A stretch of 64,000 nt of DNA from Okapia johnstoni. Its lineage: Eukaryota > Chordata > Mammalia > Artiodactyla > Giraffidae. This document shows, piece by piece, positions 53,641 through 64,000 of the stretch (position 1 is the first letter of the stretch; each line of letters begins with the position of its first letter). The position numbers and the translations under genes were made by a program. A model generated the notes under the pieces. It made no database searches, had not been told where the DNA came from, and worked only from the letters and a program-made list of their open reading frames with translations. The DNA lies in assembly GCA_024291935.2 (NCBI GenBank), contig CM044326.1:32115948-32179947 (forward strand), in the 5' to 3' direction.

Positions 53641-55867
53641 TGCTCCTTTCAGGAGACAGCTCATCTAAGGGCGAGCTGTCCGGACCCCTTGGACCAGGGT
53701 GTTGGTGTTATTTTGAAGTGGGTCTTGTGGACTGGCATGGATCACGAGGGGCACCATTATCTTATGGACCTCTTGGAAAGAAAAAGTGCTGCCTGTAAAA
53801 TCAGGAGCCGGTGCCTGCGGTGTATGAGCCCGAGTTTACATTCACCAGGAGCTCTCTGGACCTCTCAGACGCGGGTCTGCACAGAGCGTGCTTGTGGAGA
53901 CGTAAAAAGAGTCGAGACCGAGAGGGTCGGGCTCAGGGGGCCCTGGGATCCTCGTGCCAGGAAGGGCGCGCCCGACCACTTTCCAGCCTGAGCCGCCAGG
54001 CCCTGTTTTCCTCATGGAATGGTCCCGGGTCCCCGGGTCCCAGGGACAGTGGGCAACGCCGCCGTGCTCTGGAGAAGATTCACCCCTGCTGTGCCCAGCT
54101 TCAGCAGCTGGAGGTTTGATGCCGGGTCATTGTTCACTGATTTAAATGAGATAGCAAAGGTTTTTTATTGATATATAAAAGTTACATATTTGCATATAAA
54201 AGTTACGAAGCCCAATTTATCCTGAACAGGAGCAGATTAGTGGGCCGTAAAACCACAAGTGGCTGGCAATCTTCTGGGACCTTTAGGCTGGGAGCTGCGG
54301 GCTGGGAATAAAGGTCAGCGGGGAAGACGGATGGACTCCAGAGATTCGAGTGCGGGAAGTCGTGCCTTCCCATAGCCAGCACCCCCGCTCCTCCTGGGCG
54401 TCTCGTGTGCTCCTGTGTAGAGAATATGAATTTACCTGTAAATGAAAGACGGTAGCTCGGAGTACCGTCCAACTCAGAGCACCGAGGGAGATGTCTGTGT
54501 CCAGCTCTCTGGGTGGGGGAGGGCGTGGGCAGGGCTGAGGGCTTGGCGAGGGGTGGGCCCCAGCCCGGGCCTCTGCTGTCCTCCCCCAGCCCACGCGGAC
54601 CTGGAGCTCCCTGCACGGCACCCCCATCCCATGCTGCTCCTGCCTGCCCTCTCGGCTGGTCTCGGGGTGGGTCCGGGCAGCTGCAGACTGTGCGTCGGGC
54701 TCCCTCGGGGCTGCAGGCTGCCCCTCACTGGGCGGTGTGCCCTGTCCTGCTTCCCAGCCAGTGGCTGCTGGGCAGCCATGTGCCACCTCCGGGGCCAGCT
54801 GGCACCACCCAGAGACGCTGGGGACAGGCTGCTGGACTGAACTCTGTTTCCTCCCCTGCCAAGTTCCTGTTTGAAGCTTAACCTCCAACGTGGCTGTGTT
54901 TGGAGAGAGAAGGTAATTAAGATCAAGTGAGGTCGGGAGAAGGCTGCTTCGGTCCACTCTCTGTAGGGCTGAGGCCAGCAGCTCGGTTGAGGTCCATGGT
55001 GGGGCTGCAGAAACCCGGCCGAGCCCTGTGCCCGGTCCTGCCCAAGGCGGTGGGATCATGTGAGATAGAGATGGGGAAAGGGTCCCGCTCACCTGCAGGG
55101 CCCAGCCCCTCACCTCCACATGGGCCTGGGTGGACGCAGCCCGGGGCCTCCCTGGCTGATGTCACAATTGGCCCTACTCCCCAGTCTCCACTGCCTGGCC
55201 GGCCGTGGGACCTGGGGCCAGGGGCCACCTAGGGCTTGGGGTCTCAGACAGCAGGTGGGCAGCCACGTCTTCACCCAAACCTGCTGCCCATAGAGCCCGA
55301 GGGTCAACCCGTGTGGTGATTTTTCATGGCACACGGGTGTTCTGATACAAGCGTTTAATCAATGCCACTGGGAGGGAAAATGGATTGGCCTGAATTTGTC
55401 CAAAACCAGGCAGAGGACTTCAGAGCCCGGTGAGTGGCAGCAGGGGCAGGCCGGCCACGCCGACGGGGTGACGGCCAAGGCCGGGGCTCTGGTGAAGCCG
55501 GTGTCTGCGCCCAAGCAGGAGGCCACGTGCAGCAGTAAAAGGTGCCAGAGACCCTAGTGGCTCCCTGGACGGTACCCTTGGCCCACTCTTCAGGTGGGTT
55601 ATATGGCTTTTTCCTTTCTAGATTGCTTTTTGTTGGAGTTGTTTTTATCTTCTGGATTCTGACAATTCACTAGTCACATGCGGGGCAACGCTTTTATCCA
55701 AGTCTGTGTTTGCTTGTCACTCTGTTTGTGGGAAACTTCTGGCACGCAGAATTTCACACTCAAGCTGGACAGCTTACCAATATGTTCCTTATTGTCTGTC
55801 TGTTCTGTGCCTTATTTAAGAAGTCCTTTGCTTCACCAGTATCATAAGCATATTCTGTTTCCTGTAA
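53641..55867. other. Unique DNA, GC-rich then AT-rich
   Basis: Includes an AT-rich patch with a repeated CATATAAAAGTTAC / ATATATAAAAGTTAC (about 54170-54207). Overlapping frames at 54283-55119 have no domains. No gene was recognised. Confidence 0.42.
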
Positions 55868-55913
55868 AAGGCTTATAGAAAAACCTGAATGAACTTTTGG
55901 GGCAACCCAATAG
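55868..55913. mobile_element. Mariner-type terminal arm
   Basis: TAGAAAAACCTGAATGAACT followed by TTTGGGGCAACCCAATAG closely matches the terminal arm of the mariner-derived elements common in cattle (GAAAAACCCGAACGAAC ... TTGGCCAACCC). Only one arm is seen, so this is a fragment. Confidence 0.65.
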
Positions 55914-56597
55914 TTTGGTTTTTCACGTTTCAAAAACTTAAGAGTCCATAAGGTGATTTTCATCCCCCTGCAGCTCAGTGTGGCTGCGGTGCAAGGCGGT
56001 CACTGAACCGAACCCCTCTCCCGTGGAGAGGTGGTGTCCTTGTGCCGTTTGTGAAAGAAGCCAACTTTCATGCCTACGCTGTATGGTGTGGTAGCCCAGA
56101 GCCACATGTACCATTTACATTCAAACAAATTGACATGAAATAAAATTTAAAATTCGGGTTCTCAGACCCCGTTGGTGGTATTTCAAGTGCTCAGTAGTCA
56201 CACGAGCTGATAATTATAAAAAGGAATAAAGGTAGGAAAGGTGTAGAAACATGATTCCGTAACTGCATGAATGCACGTGATGTCAGCGCTGATTAGAGGT
56301 CATCCTTCCGAAGGAAGGAAGATTTACAAAAACTGGCCACGTTTCAGAAATACCAACCTGTGAGTCCTGCAGGATGCATTCTCTGCTGAAAGAGTAGTCA
56401 ACTTAGAAATCAGTAGCAAATGGTATTAGCAAACCCCACAGTTTCAGAATAAAGAAAATGCTTCTAAATAATCCAGCTTCAAAGAGGCGTTCATAGGGAA
56501 ATGAGAAAATAGATCTGAACAGTAACTGCTTATCAAAACTTGTGGATGAAGCAGGGAAGGGCCTGTCTGTTTTATGCATTTTTGTATAAATCCAGTA
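55914..56597. other. AT-rich DNA with an old repeat trace
   Basis: About 56085-56200 (AGCCCAGAGCCACATGTACC ... TTTCAAGTGCTCAGTAGTCA) resembles an old mammalian repeat built on CCACATGTGGCT and CAAGTGCTCAATAG segments; its class is uncertain. The remainder is unassigned. Confidence 0.4.
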
Positions 56598-56692
56598 TTT
56601 TGGGATCTTAGTTTCCTGACCAAGGATAGAACCCACACCCCCCGCAGTGGAAGCGCAGGGTCTTAACCACCGTACTGCCAAGGAAGTACCCG
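56598..56692 (-). mobile_element. CHR-type tRNA-derived SINE
   Basis: TGGGATCTTAGTTTCCTGAC, GATAGAACCCACACCCCCCG and TGCCAAGGAAGTACCC are an antisense CHR copy. Confidence 0.83.
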
Positions 56693-56695
56693 AGA

Positions 56696-56815
56696 CACCT
56701 TGGTCTGGGACTTCCAGCCTCCAGGACTATGAGAAAATAAATTTCTTAAAAATAATTTTTTAAGCCACCTACTTTGTGATATTTCTTTATGGAAGCCCTA
56801 GCAAACTAAGAAATA
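56696..56815 (+). mobile_element. MaLR-type LTR 3' end
   Basis: CTTCCAGCCTCCAGGACTAT followed by GAGAAAATAAATTTCTTAAA and GGAAGCCCTAGCAAACTAAG is the 3' end of an MLT1/MST LTR in sense orientation. It contains the LTR's own AATAAA signal. A CHR SINE abuts it upstream. Confidence 0.82.
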
Positions 56816-57914
56816 TGCTTTTCTCTTTTTGCTTTTAATATATTTTCTGTATCATGAAGTTCTGCAATTATACTGTGGTATAATTAGGTATGTAATTGAT
56901 TTTTAAATTCTGCCTGGAACTTATGAGTCATGGATCTGAGAATCTACCTTTCACCAATTCTGGAAACTTCTCAGCCCCTGTCTGTGCAGAAGACAGCTCC
57001 CAGAGAGGGGCTGAGACTGCTGTCCTTAGGAAGTCCTGCTTGCAAGGGTGACCCGTGGCTGACCTCTGGGGACATGGGTTTCCAGAGAGTTCCCGCCACC
57101 TCTAGAACTTGCTGTGGCTAAAGTGTTTGTGCAAACAATACGGTTTATGCTGAACCACTGATAGATGGAGGCTGCTAACACGAGCAGCTCCCGATAAAAC
57201 CCTGGGCCCTGGGATCTGTGTGCTGAACCACTGCAACTAAAAAGGCTGCTTTTATTTTGTGTTTCTTTTGATCTAGTCCTCTCCCCACTAACAACCAAAT
57301 AGGAACCAAACTTTGAGGCAGAAAGTCATTTTAACACTCCAAAATATTGGGTCTGATTTTAAAATGTTGACTCTCACTACTGATGATCCTGCACTAGGCG
57401 AATCTATGCAAACACACAGTCTGTGCGTTTCACATACACTCTACGCCCCCGCCCTAAATTCTTCGAGCATCCACATCCCCCAACAATACAGCACAGAATG
57501 GATTTAATTAAGTATGCAAAGGCTAAGCTAGAATTTTGAGGGTGGGGGAGAGAGAAAAAGATGTGGGTATTAAGGTTGCTTCTGACATTTTGCAACTACG
57601 CAAGAGGCTGCAGGGAACAACCTTGTGCCGTGGTATTTTCAGGGCGCATCCTAGACCGTCTGGGTCATAAAGGAAGAGTGTGTGTAGTTTCGTAAGACAC
57701 TGCCCAGGTCCTGTCTCAAGTGTTTGTTCGTTTGCATTCTCCCAGCATGTGTCAGGGCGCCTCTTTCCCCACAACGCCACCGGCAGAATGAGTTGTCACT
57801 CTCTCTGGTTTCATCAATATGAAATTGTATCTGAGTGTCGGGTTTTTTTTTTGGTGTGGGTGTGGTAGAATAAACACCTGCAATTGCAACCATTAAAAAA
57901 ACCCTTGTGAGTTT
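56816..57914. other. AT-rich DNA, no gene seen
   Basis: No frame of interest; any repeats are too decayed to assign. Confidence 0.4.
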
Positions 57915-58216
57915 TTGTTTCTGTATTTTTGGCTGTGCTGGATCTTGGTTGCTGCGGGGTCTCTGCTCTGGTTGTGGGGAGCAGGGTCTCTGCTCTGGTT
58001 GTGGGGAGTGGGGCTCCTCTCTGGTTGCACTGCGGGCTTCTACCTGCAGTGGCTTCTCTGTTGCAGGGAATGGGCTCCAGGGCCGGTTCAGTAGTTGTGC
58101 TTCTTGGGCTTAGTTGCCCGTCCACATGTGGGGTCTTCCCAGACCAGGGATTGAACCTGTGTCCCCTGCTTTGGCAGGCGGATTCTTCACCCCTGGACCA
58201 CCAGGGATGTCCTGCC
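57915..58216 (-). mobile_element. CHR-1-type SINE, long form
   Basis: TTTTTGGCTGTGCTGGATCT starts the antisense copy. GCTCTGGTTGTGGGGAGCAG-type internal units repeat, and ACCAGGGATTGAACCTGTGT and CACCAGGGATGTCC form the tRNA-like head. The doubled GGTCTCTGCTCTGGTTGTGG is part of the family's internal repetition. Confidence 0.85.
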
Positions 58217-58224
58217 TGTTTTCT

Positions 58225-58475
58225 GGTTGGATTATTATTATTATTTTCTTCCCGTTTAGTCGGAGAGTTCTTTATATATTCTAGATACAAGCCCTTAATC
58301 AAATATGTGGATTGCTAATATTTACTTCAGGTCTGTAATTTTTCTTATTCTCTTAACAGGGTTTTAAAATTTAAGGGTTTTAAGATAAAGATTTAAATTT
58401 TGATGAGGTCTAAACATAAAATGAGGTCTATTTTATCCACTTCGGGGACAGTTTCTTTTCAAACTAGAAACGTAC
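58225..58475 (-). mobile_element. L1 remnant (antisense)
   Basis: AGAGTTCTTTATATATTCTA followed by CAAGCCCTTAATCAAATATG matches a common antisense L1 segment. Confidence 0.6.
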
Positions 58476-58479
58476 TCGT

Positions 58480-59182
58480 GACCCAACTATTGTTACTCTT
58501 CGGCATTTATATCAGAGAAATATACACTTAAGTTCATGCAACAACCTGTCTATGAATACTCACAGCAACTCTATTGATAATATCCCCAAATTAGGAAAAC
58601 TCCAGTGTCCTTCAGTGGGCAAATGTTTAAATAACCTGATAAGTACACACTGGCAAGAGAAGGAACAAGCTATTGGTGCGTTGGGTGTGGTGGTCTGTGA
58701 AAGGAGCCGGCCTCTGAAGGCTGCCTGCAGGGTGGTTCCACTGAAGTAACATTCTTATGGGGTGATGCCCTTAGAGACAGAGGGCAGAGGAGTGCTTGTC
58801 AGGAGGCGGGGTTTGGGGCGGGGAGGTTAAGGGGCTGTAAAAGGTAGCACAGGCAGCCCTGCGGGGGCCCTCTGCAACGTGACTCTGGTGGTGGGTGGGC
58901 AAGGGCATGGAACGCATTAGGAAGTGCGTGGAATGTGTTAGGAGGTGCATAGAGCTCTCTCCCTCGCTCTCGCACACACACATCACACATGTGTAACTGA
59001 GGCAGTCTAAATGGGCCTTGCGGATTGTACCGATGCCAGTTTCATAGTGTGGACATGGTGCAGTTATGTAAGATGCCAACCTTGGCAGAGATGGGGTGTG
59101 GCTACTTGGGACCTCCCTGGATATTTCTTTGCAACTTCTTGTGAGTCTATAATTATTTCAAAATAAAATATTAAAAAAAACA
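58480..59182 (+). mobile_element. L1M 3'-UTR
   Basis: TTCATGCAACAACCTGTCTA, GTGTCCTTCAGTGGGCAAAT, GTTATGTAAGATGCCAACC and CTATAATTATTTCAAAATAA are the sense-orientation 3' end of an old L1, with an A-rich tail at 59170-59182. Confidence 0.78.
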
Positions 59183-59597
59183 CATATATGCAGACAGATA
59201 ATGTATACACAGAGTCCATCCTTGCCCCTATGATTTGAGATGCTGTCTTTACCATATACTAAATTTTCGTATATGCGTATGCTAGTTTCTGGACTCTCTA
59301 GTCCATTCCCCAAGTCTGTTCATCTACTGATGCTGCAGTGCCCGGTTACAGCAGCTTTATAGTATGTTTTAGGATCTGGTAGAAAGGGCTGCCTTAGAGC
59401 TTTCTTTATCCCTCTCAAATGTTTTCCTGGCTCTATTTGTATAAATTTTTTTTTCCCCATACAAACCTCAACTTGTCTAGCTGTGTAAAAAGCCTTGTTG
59501 GCATTTTATTGAGATACCATTAAATTTATGTTATAAATTCACTCAGAGGGACTTAACTCTTTATGTTGACTCATTTTATTCAAGAGCAGGGGATGTC

Positions 59598-59732
59598 TGG
59601 GACTTCCATGGTGGAGCAGTGGTTGTGACTCCGGCACTTCTGTTGGAGGGAGTGTGGGTTACATCCCTGGTTGGGGAACTAAGACTGTGCATGCTGTACG
59701 GTGTGGCCAAAAATTAAAAAAAAAAAAAAAAA
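59598..59732 (+). mobile_element. CHR-type SINE with poly-A tail
   Basis: GGGACTTCCATGGTGGAGCA head, GGTTACATCCCTGG B-box region, GGGGAACTAAGACTGTGC body and a run of about 17 A residues. Confidence 0.87.
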
Positions 59733-59898
59733 CAGGGGAACCCTTTCCGTTAGTTTAAGTCGTCAGTTTCAAAGAAAACACTTTAAAGTTTTCTTTGTAA
59801 AGGTTTTGCACGTTTTATTGATTTTTTCCCAGGAATTAATACTTAATCTTTGTTGCTACTGTAATTGGTATTTTCTGAACCATTATGTCCTCTAACCA

Positions 59899-59963
59899 GG
59901 CTTCCCTGGTGGCTCGGAGGATGAAGAATCTGCCTGCAACTTGGGAGACGCGGGTTCCATCTG
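59899..59963 (+). mobile_element. Bov-tA head fragment
   Basis: GGCTTCCCTGGTGGCTCGG followed by AAGAATCTGCCTGCAAC and ACGCGGGTTCCATCTGG is the tRNA-like head only. The body is absent where the next BovB begins. Confidence 0.85.
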
Positions 59964-59977
59964 GTTAGTATTTTAGG

Positions 59978-61053
59978 TATCAGTTCAGTTTCAGTTGTAG
60001 TCGCTCAGTCATGTCTGACTCTTTGTGACCCCATGGACTGCAGCACGCCAGGCCTCCCTGTCCATCACCAACTCCTGGATCCTGCCCAAACTCATGTCCA
60101 CTGAGCTGGTGATGCCATCCAGCCATCTCATCCTCTGTCATCTCCTTTCCTCCTGCTGCCGTCAATATTTCCCACCATCAGGATGTTTTCAAATGAGTCA
60201 GTTTTAGCATCAAGTGGCCAAAGTATTGTAGCGTCATCTTCAGCATCAGTCCTTCCAATGAATATTCAGGACTGGTTTCCTCTAGGATGGACTGGTTGGA
60301 TCTCCTTGCTGTTCAGGGGACTCTCAAGAATCTTCTCCGACACCACAGTTCAAAAGCATCAATTCTTCGGCACTCAGCTTTCTTTATAGTCCAACTCTCA
60401 CATCCATACATGACCACTGGAAAAATGATGGCTTTGACTACATGGACCTTTGTTGGCAAAGTGATGCCTGCTTTTTAGTATGCTGTCTAGGTTGGTCATA
60501 GGTTTTCTTTCAAAGAGCAAGCGTCTTTTAAATTCATGGCTGCAGTCACCATCTGCAGTGATTTTGGAGCCCAAGAAAATAAAATCTGTCACTGTTTCCA
60601 TTGTTTCCCCATCTATTTGCCATGAAGTGATGGGACTGGATGCCATGATCTTAGTTTTTTGAATGTTGAGTTTTAAGCCAACTTTTCACTTTCGTCTTTC
60701 ACTTCATCAAGAGGCTCTTTAGTTCCTGTTTGCTTTCTGCCATCAGGTTGGTGTCATATGCATATCTGAGGTTATTGATATTTTTCCTGGCAATCTTAAT
60801 TCCAGCTTGTGCTTCCTCCAGCCTGGCATTTCACAAGAAGTACTCTGCATAGAAGTTAAATAAGCAGGGTGCCGATATACAGTCTTGACGTGCTCCTTTC
60901 ACAATCTGGAACCAGTCTGTTGTTTCATGTTCGGTTCTAACTGTTGCTTCTTGACCTGCATCTAGATTTCTCAGGAGGCAGGTAAGGTGATCTGGTATTC
61001 CCATCTCTTTAAGAATTTTCTGCAGTTTGTTGTGATCCACACAGTCAAAGGCT
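59978..61053 (-). mobile_element. BovB LINE 3' portion
   Basis: Antisense copy from GGTATCAGTTCAGTTTCAGT to TTGTTGTGATCCACACAGTC, truncated inside the RT domain. It includes the segment encoding the YADD box (GTGTCATATGCATATCTGAG), here altered. Frames are broken (pieces at 60398-60646 and 60831-61040). Confidence 0.95.
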
Positions 61054-61082
61054 ATGAAGGCTATTGGTTTCCACCTGTCAGT

Positions 61083-61138
61083 GCTACACTCTGCTCCCTT
61101 GCTACACTCTGCTCCCTCGCTACACTCTGCTACACTTG
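61083..61138 (+). repeat. 18-bp tandem repeat, three units
   Basis: GCTACACTCTGCTCCCTT-type units at 61083, 61101 and 61119 with the last one diverging. It sits directly beyond the BovB 5' truncation point. Confidence 0.88.
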
Positions 61139-61235
61139 CTAAAATATTTTATCATTTGAGTTAGTTTTATCATGGTTCTTTATGAGTGTTCTAGAAATAT
61201 GAGCCTATCATTCATAAAAATAGTTTAAATTCTTT

Positions 61236-61440
61236 TCACTCAGATGCTAAAGAATCTGCCCGCAATGCAGAAGACCTGGGTTCAATCCCTGGATCAGGAA
61301 GATTCCCCTGGAGAAGCGAATGCTACTGGTCCCAGTATTCTTGCCTGGAGAATCCCATGGACAGACGAGCCTGGCGAGCTGCAGTCCATGGGGTTGCAAA
61401 GGGTCAGACATGGCTGAGTGACTGACACTTTCACTTTCAC
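61236..61440 (+). mobile_element. Bov-tA type SINE
   Basis: Sense copy. CTCAGATGCTAAAGAATCTG head, GGTTCAATCCCTGG B box, body CCAGTATTCTTGCCTGG and the 3' hallmark GACACTTTCACTTTCAC. The first bases of the head are diverged. Confidence 0.93.
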
Positions 61441-61987
61441 ATGCCTCTATTTAATTTCTCTTGTCTAATTGCATTGGCTAATACCTCTAGAACAACATTG
61501 AATAGTAACAGACATACTAGACATCCTTGCTTCATCCCTAATTTTAGAGGAAAGTCTTTTTAATATTGAACCAGCTCTGTATTCCTGAAATAAATTTCAC
61601 TCAGTTATGGTGCATTATTTTCTTTATGTGATATTGAATTGTTTGCTGCTGCTTTACTTACTGCACTTGCATCACTATTTTTAAGTGATACTGGTTATCA
61701 TTTTCTTTTTTATACTGTATGTAAAAGATCTAAATGTATCACTAAAAGGATTTATATGTCTGCCTTCTTTTTCAATGATCTGAAAATTTTATGAAACATT
61801 AGAACTATTTGGTCTTTGGAAATTTGATAGAAATTCTCTGTGAAACTGTCTGAGCCTGATGGCTTTTTTTATGGGGAAGTTCCTTGACAACTTTCTCAGT
61901 TTCTTCCCTGGAAAGTATTCTGTTTGTGTTTCCTATCTCTGGTTAGGTCAGTTTCGGTAACAGGCAATTCTTTAGGTAAATGCACGT

Positions 61988-62138
61988 GTGCTGTGTGCTA
62001 AGTCATGTCTGACTCTTTGCGACCCCATGGACTGTAGCCCACCAGGATCCTCTGTCCATGGAATTTTCCAGGAAAGACTACTGGACTGGGTTGCCATTTT
62101 CGACTCCAGGAGATCTTCCCGACCTGGGGACCAAACAT
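61988..62138 (-). mobile_element. Bov-tA type SINE, head missing
   Basis: Antisense copy from GTGCTAAGTCATGTCTGAC to CTTCCCGACCTGGGGACC. The tRNA-like head is absent beyond 62138. Confidence 0.9.
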
Positions 62139-62163
62139 TTCTTTAGGAATTTATCCCTTTTAT

Positions 62164-62905
62164 CAAGTGTATTAGTTTCCTAGGACTTCTGTAACAAAGC
62201 ACCACAAACTGGGTGGCTTAGAATAACAGAATTTTATTGTCTCGGTTCTGGAGGGTAGAAGTCTGAAGCAAAGATGGCATCAGGGCCAGGCTCCTGTCGA
62301 GACCTGCAGGGGAACTTCCTTGCCTCTTCCTGGTTTCTGCTGGTTGCTGACTGTCCTTGGCTTGTGGGTACCTCACTCCGGTCTCTGCCTCCATCTTCAC
62401 ATGACATCTTCCCTCTCTGTGGGATGGTATCCAAATTCCTCTCTTGTTATTTTTCTAAAAAGTTTATTTATTTATTTGTCTTGCAGCACATCTTAGTTGT
62501 GGCACGTGGGGCCCTTTTTTGCAGCATGAAGTCTCTCTGGTTGTGGTGTGCGGGCTGAGTTGCCCCTGGGCATGTGGGATTTTAGTTTCCCAGCCATGGA
62601 TCAAACCTGCATCCCCTGCATTGGAAGGCAGATTCTTAACCACTCGACCACCAGGAACGTCCCAGATTCCCCATCTGGGGACATTATGAGGACAGCAGTC
62701 ATACTGGACAAGGGGCTCACTCTACTCCAACGAGTTAAGGTGACTAAAGGTGACCTCACCTTAACTAATTACCTTGGCAACAACTCCACTTCCAAATCAG
62801 GTCACGTTCTGAGGCACTGAGGATGGTATCTCATACCAAAAATAGTAACTGGTTTTTTTTTTTGGACGGGGACACAATTTAACCTGAAACATTGGGGTTT
62901 TAAAT
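62164..62905 (-). mobile_element. MaLR-type solo LTR, split by a SINE
   Basis: GTATTAGTTTCCTAGGACTT, CACCACAAACTGGGTGGCTT and CTTCACATGACATCTTCCCT on one side, then GAGGACAGCAGTCATACTGG, CCAAATCAGGTCACGTTCTG and GACACAATTTAACCTGAAAC on the other side of the inserted CHR SINE. Together they form an almost complete MLT1/MST-type LTR. It is an ancient retrovirus-like relic with no coding sequence. Confidence 0.85.
62458..62667 (-). mobile_element. CHR-type SINE inserted in the LTR
   Basis: TTATTTATTTATTTGTCTTG edge, internal TTGTGGCACGTGGGGCCC, and head CACCAGGAACGTCCCAG. It splits the MaLR LTR, so it is younger than that LTR. Confidence 0.83.
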
Positions 62906-63603
62906 TTTATTTGCAGGGATGCCTACAAAGCGGTCCCATGATTTTAAACATTTCCTGTGCCCCAGTGGTCAGTTTCTTTTGCTCCAATGGTTAGTTTCTT
63001 CTTGTCATTTCTTATTTTGTATTTGATCTTTTCCCTTTTTTATGTTCAGGTTAGTTAGTAGTTTGCTTATTTTGTTAATTTTAAAAAATCAGGGTTTTGA
63101 TTTATTAATCTGCTCGTGTCTCTCTGTTCTCTAACTCATTAATTTGAATGTTTCTCTTCATTATTTCATCCCTTGAGCTTTCTTTTGGTTTAGTCTGTGG
63201 TTCTTTTTTCTAGATATTTGAGCTTGGAATTTTGTTCCTTCTTTCTGTCATGGTTACTGATAAAAGTGTTTGGAGTTATGAATATTCCCCTTGGTCACCA
63301 CTTTAAATATATCCCCTGGAACCCTATATGTAGCATTTCCCCTATTGTTATTTTTAAAACAAAGTGCGCAATTTCAGTGTGTGTTTCTGCTTTCATTTAA
63401 GAATTGTTTGGTTCCAAAGAGAAAATGTCCAAGAGGAAGGGCTCCCCCTCATGCTGTTGTTAAATTCCGGTTTTATATTATGAGCTGACTTTTTATTGTA
63501 ATGCCTCTACTTTATGGAGCTTACTGATGTTTTATGACCCCATCTAGGACCAATTTCTGTGACTGTTCCATGAATGCCTGGGAAGGTTCTCCCTAGACCT
63601 ATG

Positions 63604-63985
63604 GTGTGTGTGTGTGTGTGTCTGTGTGTGCATGTATGTTCATGTGTGTATGTGTGGGCGCCTGTGCATGTGTATGTGTGTCTCTCTGTGTATGCATGTG
63701 TGTGTCTACGTGTGTATGAGTGTGCATGTGTCTCTGTGTGTAGTTGTATGTGTGTGTGCATGTGCGCATGCATGTGCGTGTTTGCATGTGTGCATGTGTA
63801 TCTGTGTATGTATGTGCATGTGTATGTATATGTCTGTGTCTGTATTTATGTGTGCATGTATGTCTGTGTATGTCTGTGTATATGTGTCTGTATGTGTATA
63901 TGTGTGTGTATGTGTTTATGTGTGTGTCTCTGTGTATGTGTGTGCATGTGTCTCTGTGTGTGTGTGTGTGCATGTGTAAGACCTG
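63604..63985 (+). repeat. Long TG-rich microsatellite
   Basis: About 380 bp composed of TGTGTG, TGCATG, TGTATG and TGTCTG units. Frames on both strands translate it into Cys-Val or His-Thr repeats and are not genes. It has several alternating purine-pyrimidine stretches. Confidence 0.97.
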
Positions 63986-64000
63986 TCCCTAAGCTCTGCC

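Larger units (their letters stand above)
59195..63600 (-). mobile_element. Ancient L1 ORF2 broken into pieces by later insertions
   Basis: Antisense ORF2 segments occur in correct order across 4.4 kb: 59195-59590 (CATTAAATTTATGTTATAAA), 59745-59898, 61440-61985 (TAGAACAACATTGAATAG, ACATCCTTGCTTC, TGTCTGAGCCTGATGG) and 62906-63600 (TTCCCCTTGGTCACCAC, GAAAATGTCC). Between them sit a CHR SINE, Bov-tA copies, a BovB and a MaLR LTR. No open frame of any length survives. The interpretation as one founding element rests on collinearity, not on alignment. Confidence 0.6.

Noticed and set aside
59899..59963. tRNA-like heads of Bov-tA and CHR SINEs considered as tRNA genes
   Set aside because: They are SINE-derived, lack a full cloverleaf with a valid anticodon arm, and recur as dispersed repeats.
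63507..63992. Cys/Val-rich and His/Thr-rich frames at the window end
   Set aside because: Translations of the TG-rich microsatellite.
1..64000. An exotic or newly acquired gene system (defence system, viral genome, operon)
   Set aside because: Both strands were read for such content; all recognisable coding remnants are LINE reverse transcriptase, and everything else is repeat or apparently non-coding ruminant DNA.

Overview
This window is nuclear DNA from a ruminant (cattle, buffalo, sheep, goat or a close relative). The diagnosis comes from its repeats. At least ten Bov-tA-type tRNA-derived SINEs are spread over both strands. Five loci carry BovB (RTE-type) LINEs with the recognisable reverse-transcriptase region. 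Older CHR-type artiodactyl SINEs, MaLR-type LTRs, L1M/HAL1-type L1 remnants, MIR fragments, a Tigger relic and a mariner arm are also present. No prokaryotic, plasmid, viral-genome or organelle features are visible. Repeat family names were assigned by eye from memory of consensus sequences; subfamily names and exact ends need RepeatMasker.

I find no convincing host protein-coding gene. Most long reading frames lie in GC-rich or tandemly repeated DNA, occur on several overlapping frames at once and have no recognisable domain. The only real coding remnants are pieces of LINE reverse transcriptase. The best is a 412-codon uninterrupted fragment on the minus strand at 42.3-43.5 kb, with all core catalytic motifs but no endonuclease end.

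Layout: 0-22 kb is GC-rich and poor in young repeats. It holds GC-box tandem repeats (3.5, 14.3, 19.0 kb), a TATA-containing CpG island (10.4-11.35 kb), AT-rich islets with transcription-factor-like motifs, and a Tigger relic at 13.4 kb. From 22 to 36 kb SINEs, BovB, L1 remnants and LTR fragments appear among GC-rich unique DNA. A second CpG island lies at 36.5-37.2 kb. From about 41 to 49.5 kb the DNA is AT-richer and LINE-rich, including the long BovB frame, a BovB nested inside another BovB, and a perfect 32-bp minisatellite. A GC-rich block with a third CpG island follows at 50-51.7 kb. Its edge carries an unusual AT-rich hairpin/homeobox-like islet at 51.69-51.77 kb, which is my best candidate for an undescribed regulatory element. 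From 55.5 kb to the end the sequence is AT-rich and dominated by one ancient minus-strand L1 repeatedly broken by later insertions, ending in a long TG-rich microsatellite.

Taken together this looks like an intergenic or intronic GC-rich region with orphan-looking CpG islands, bordering a repeat-dense AT-rich tract. Regulatory calls are motif-based inferences; conservation and chromatin data would decide them.
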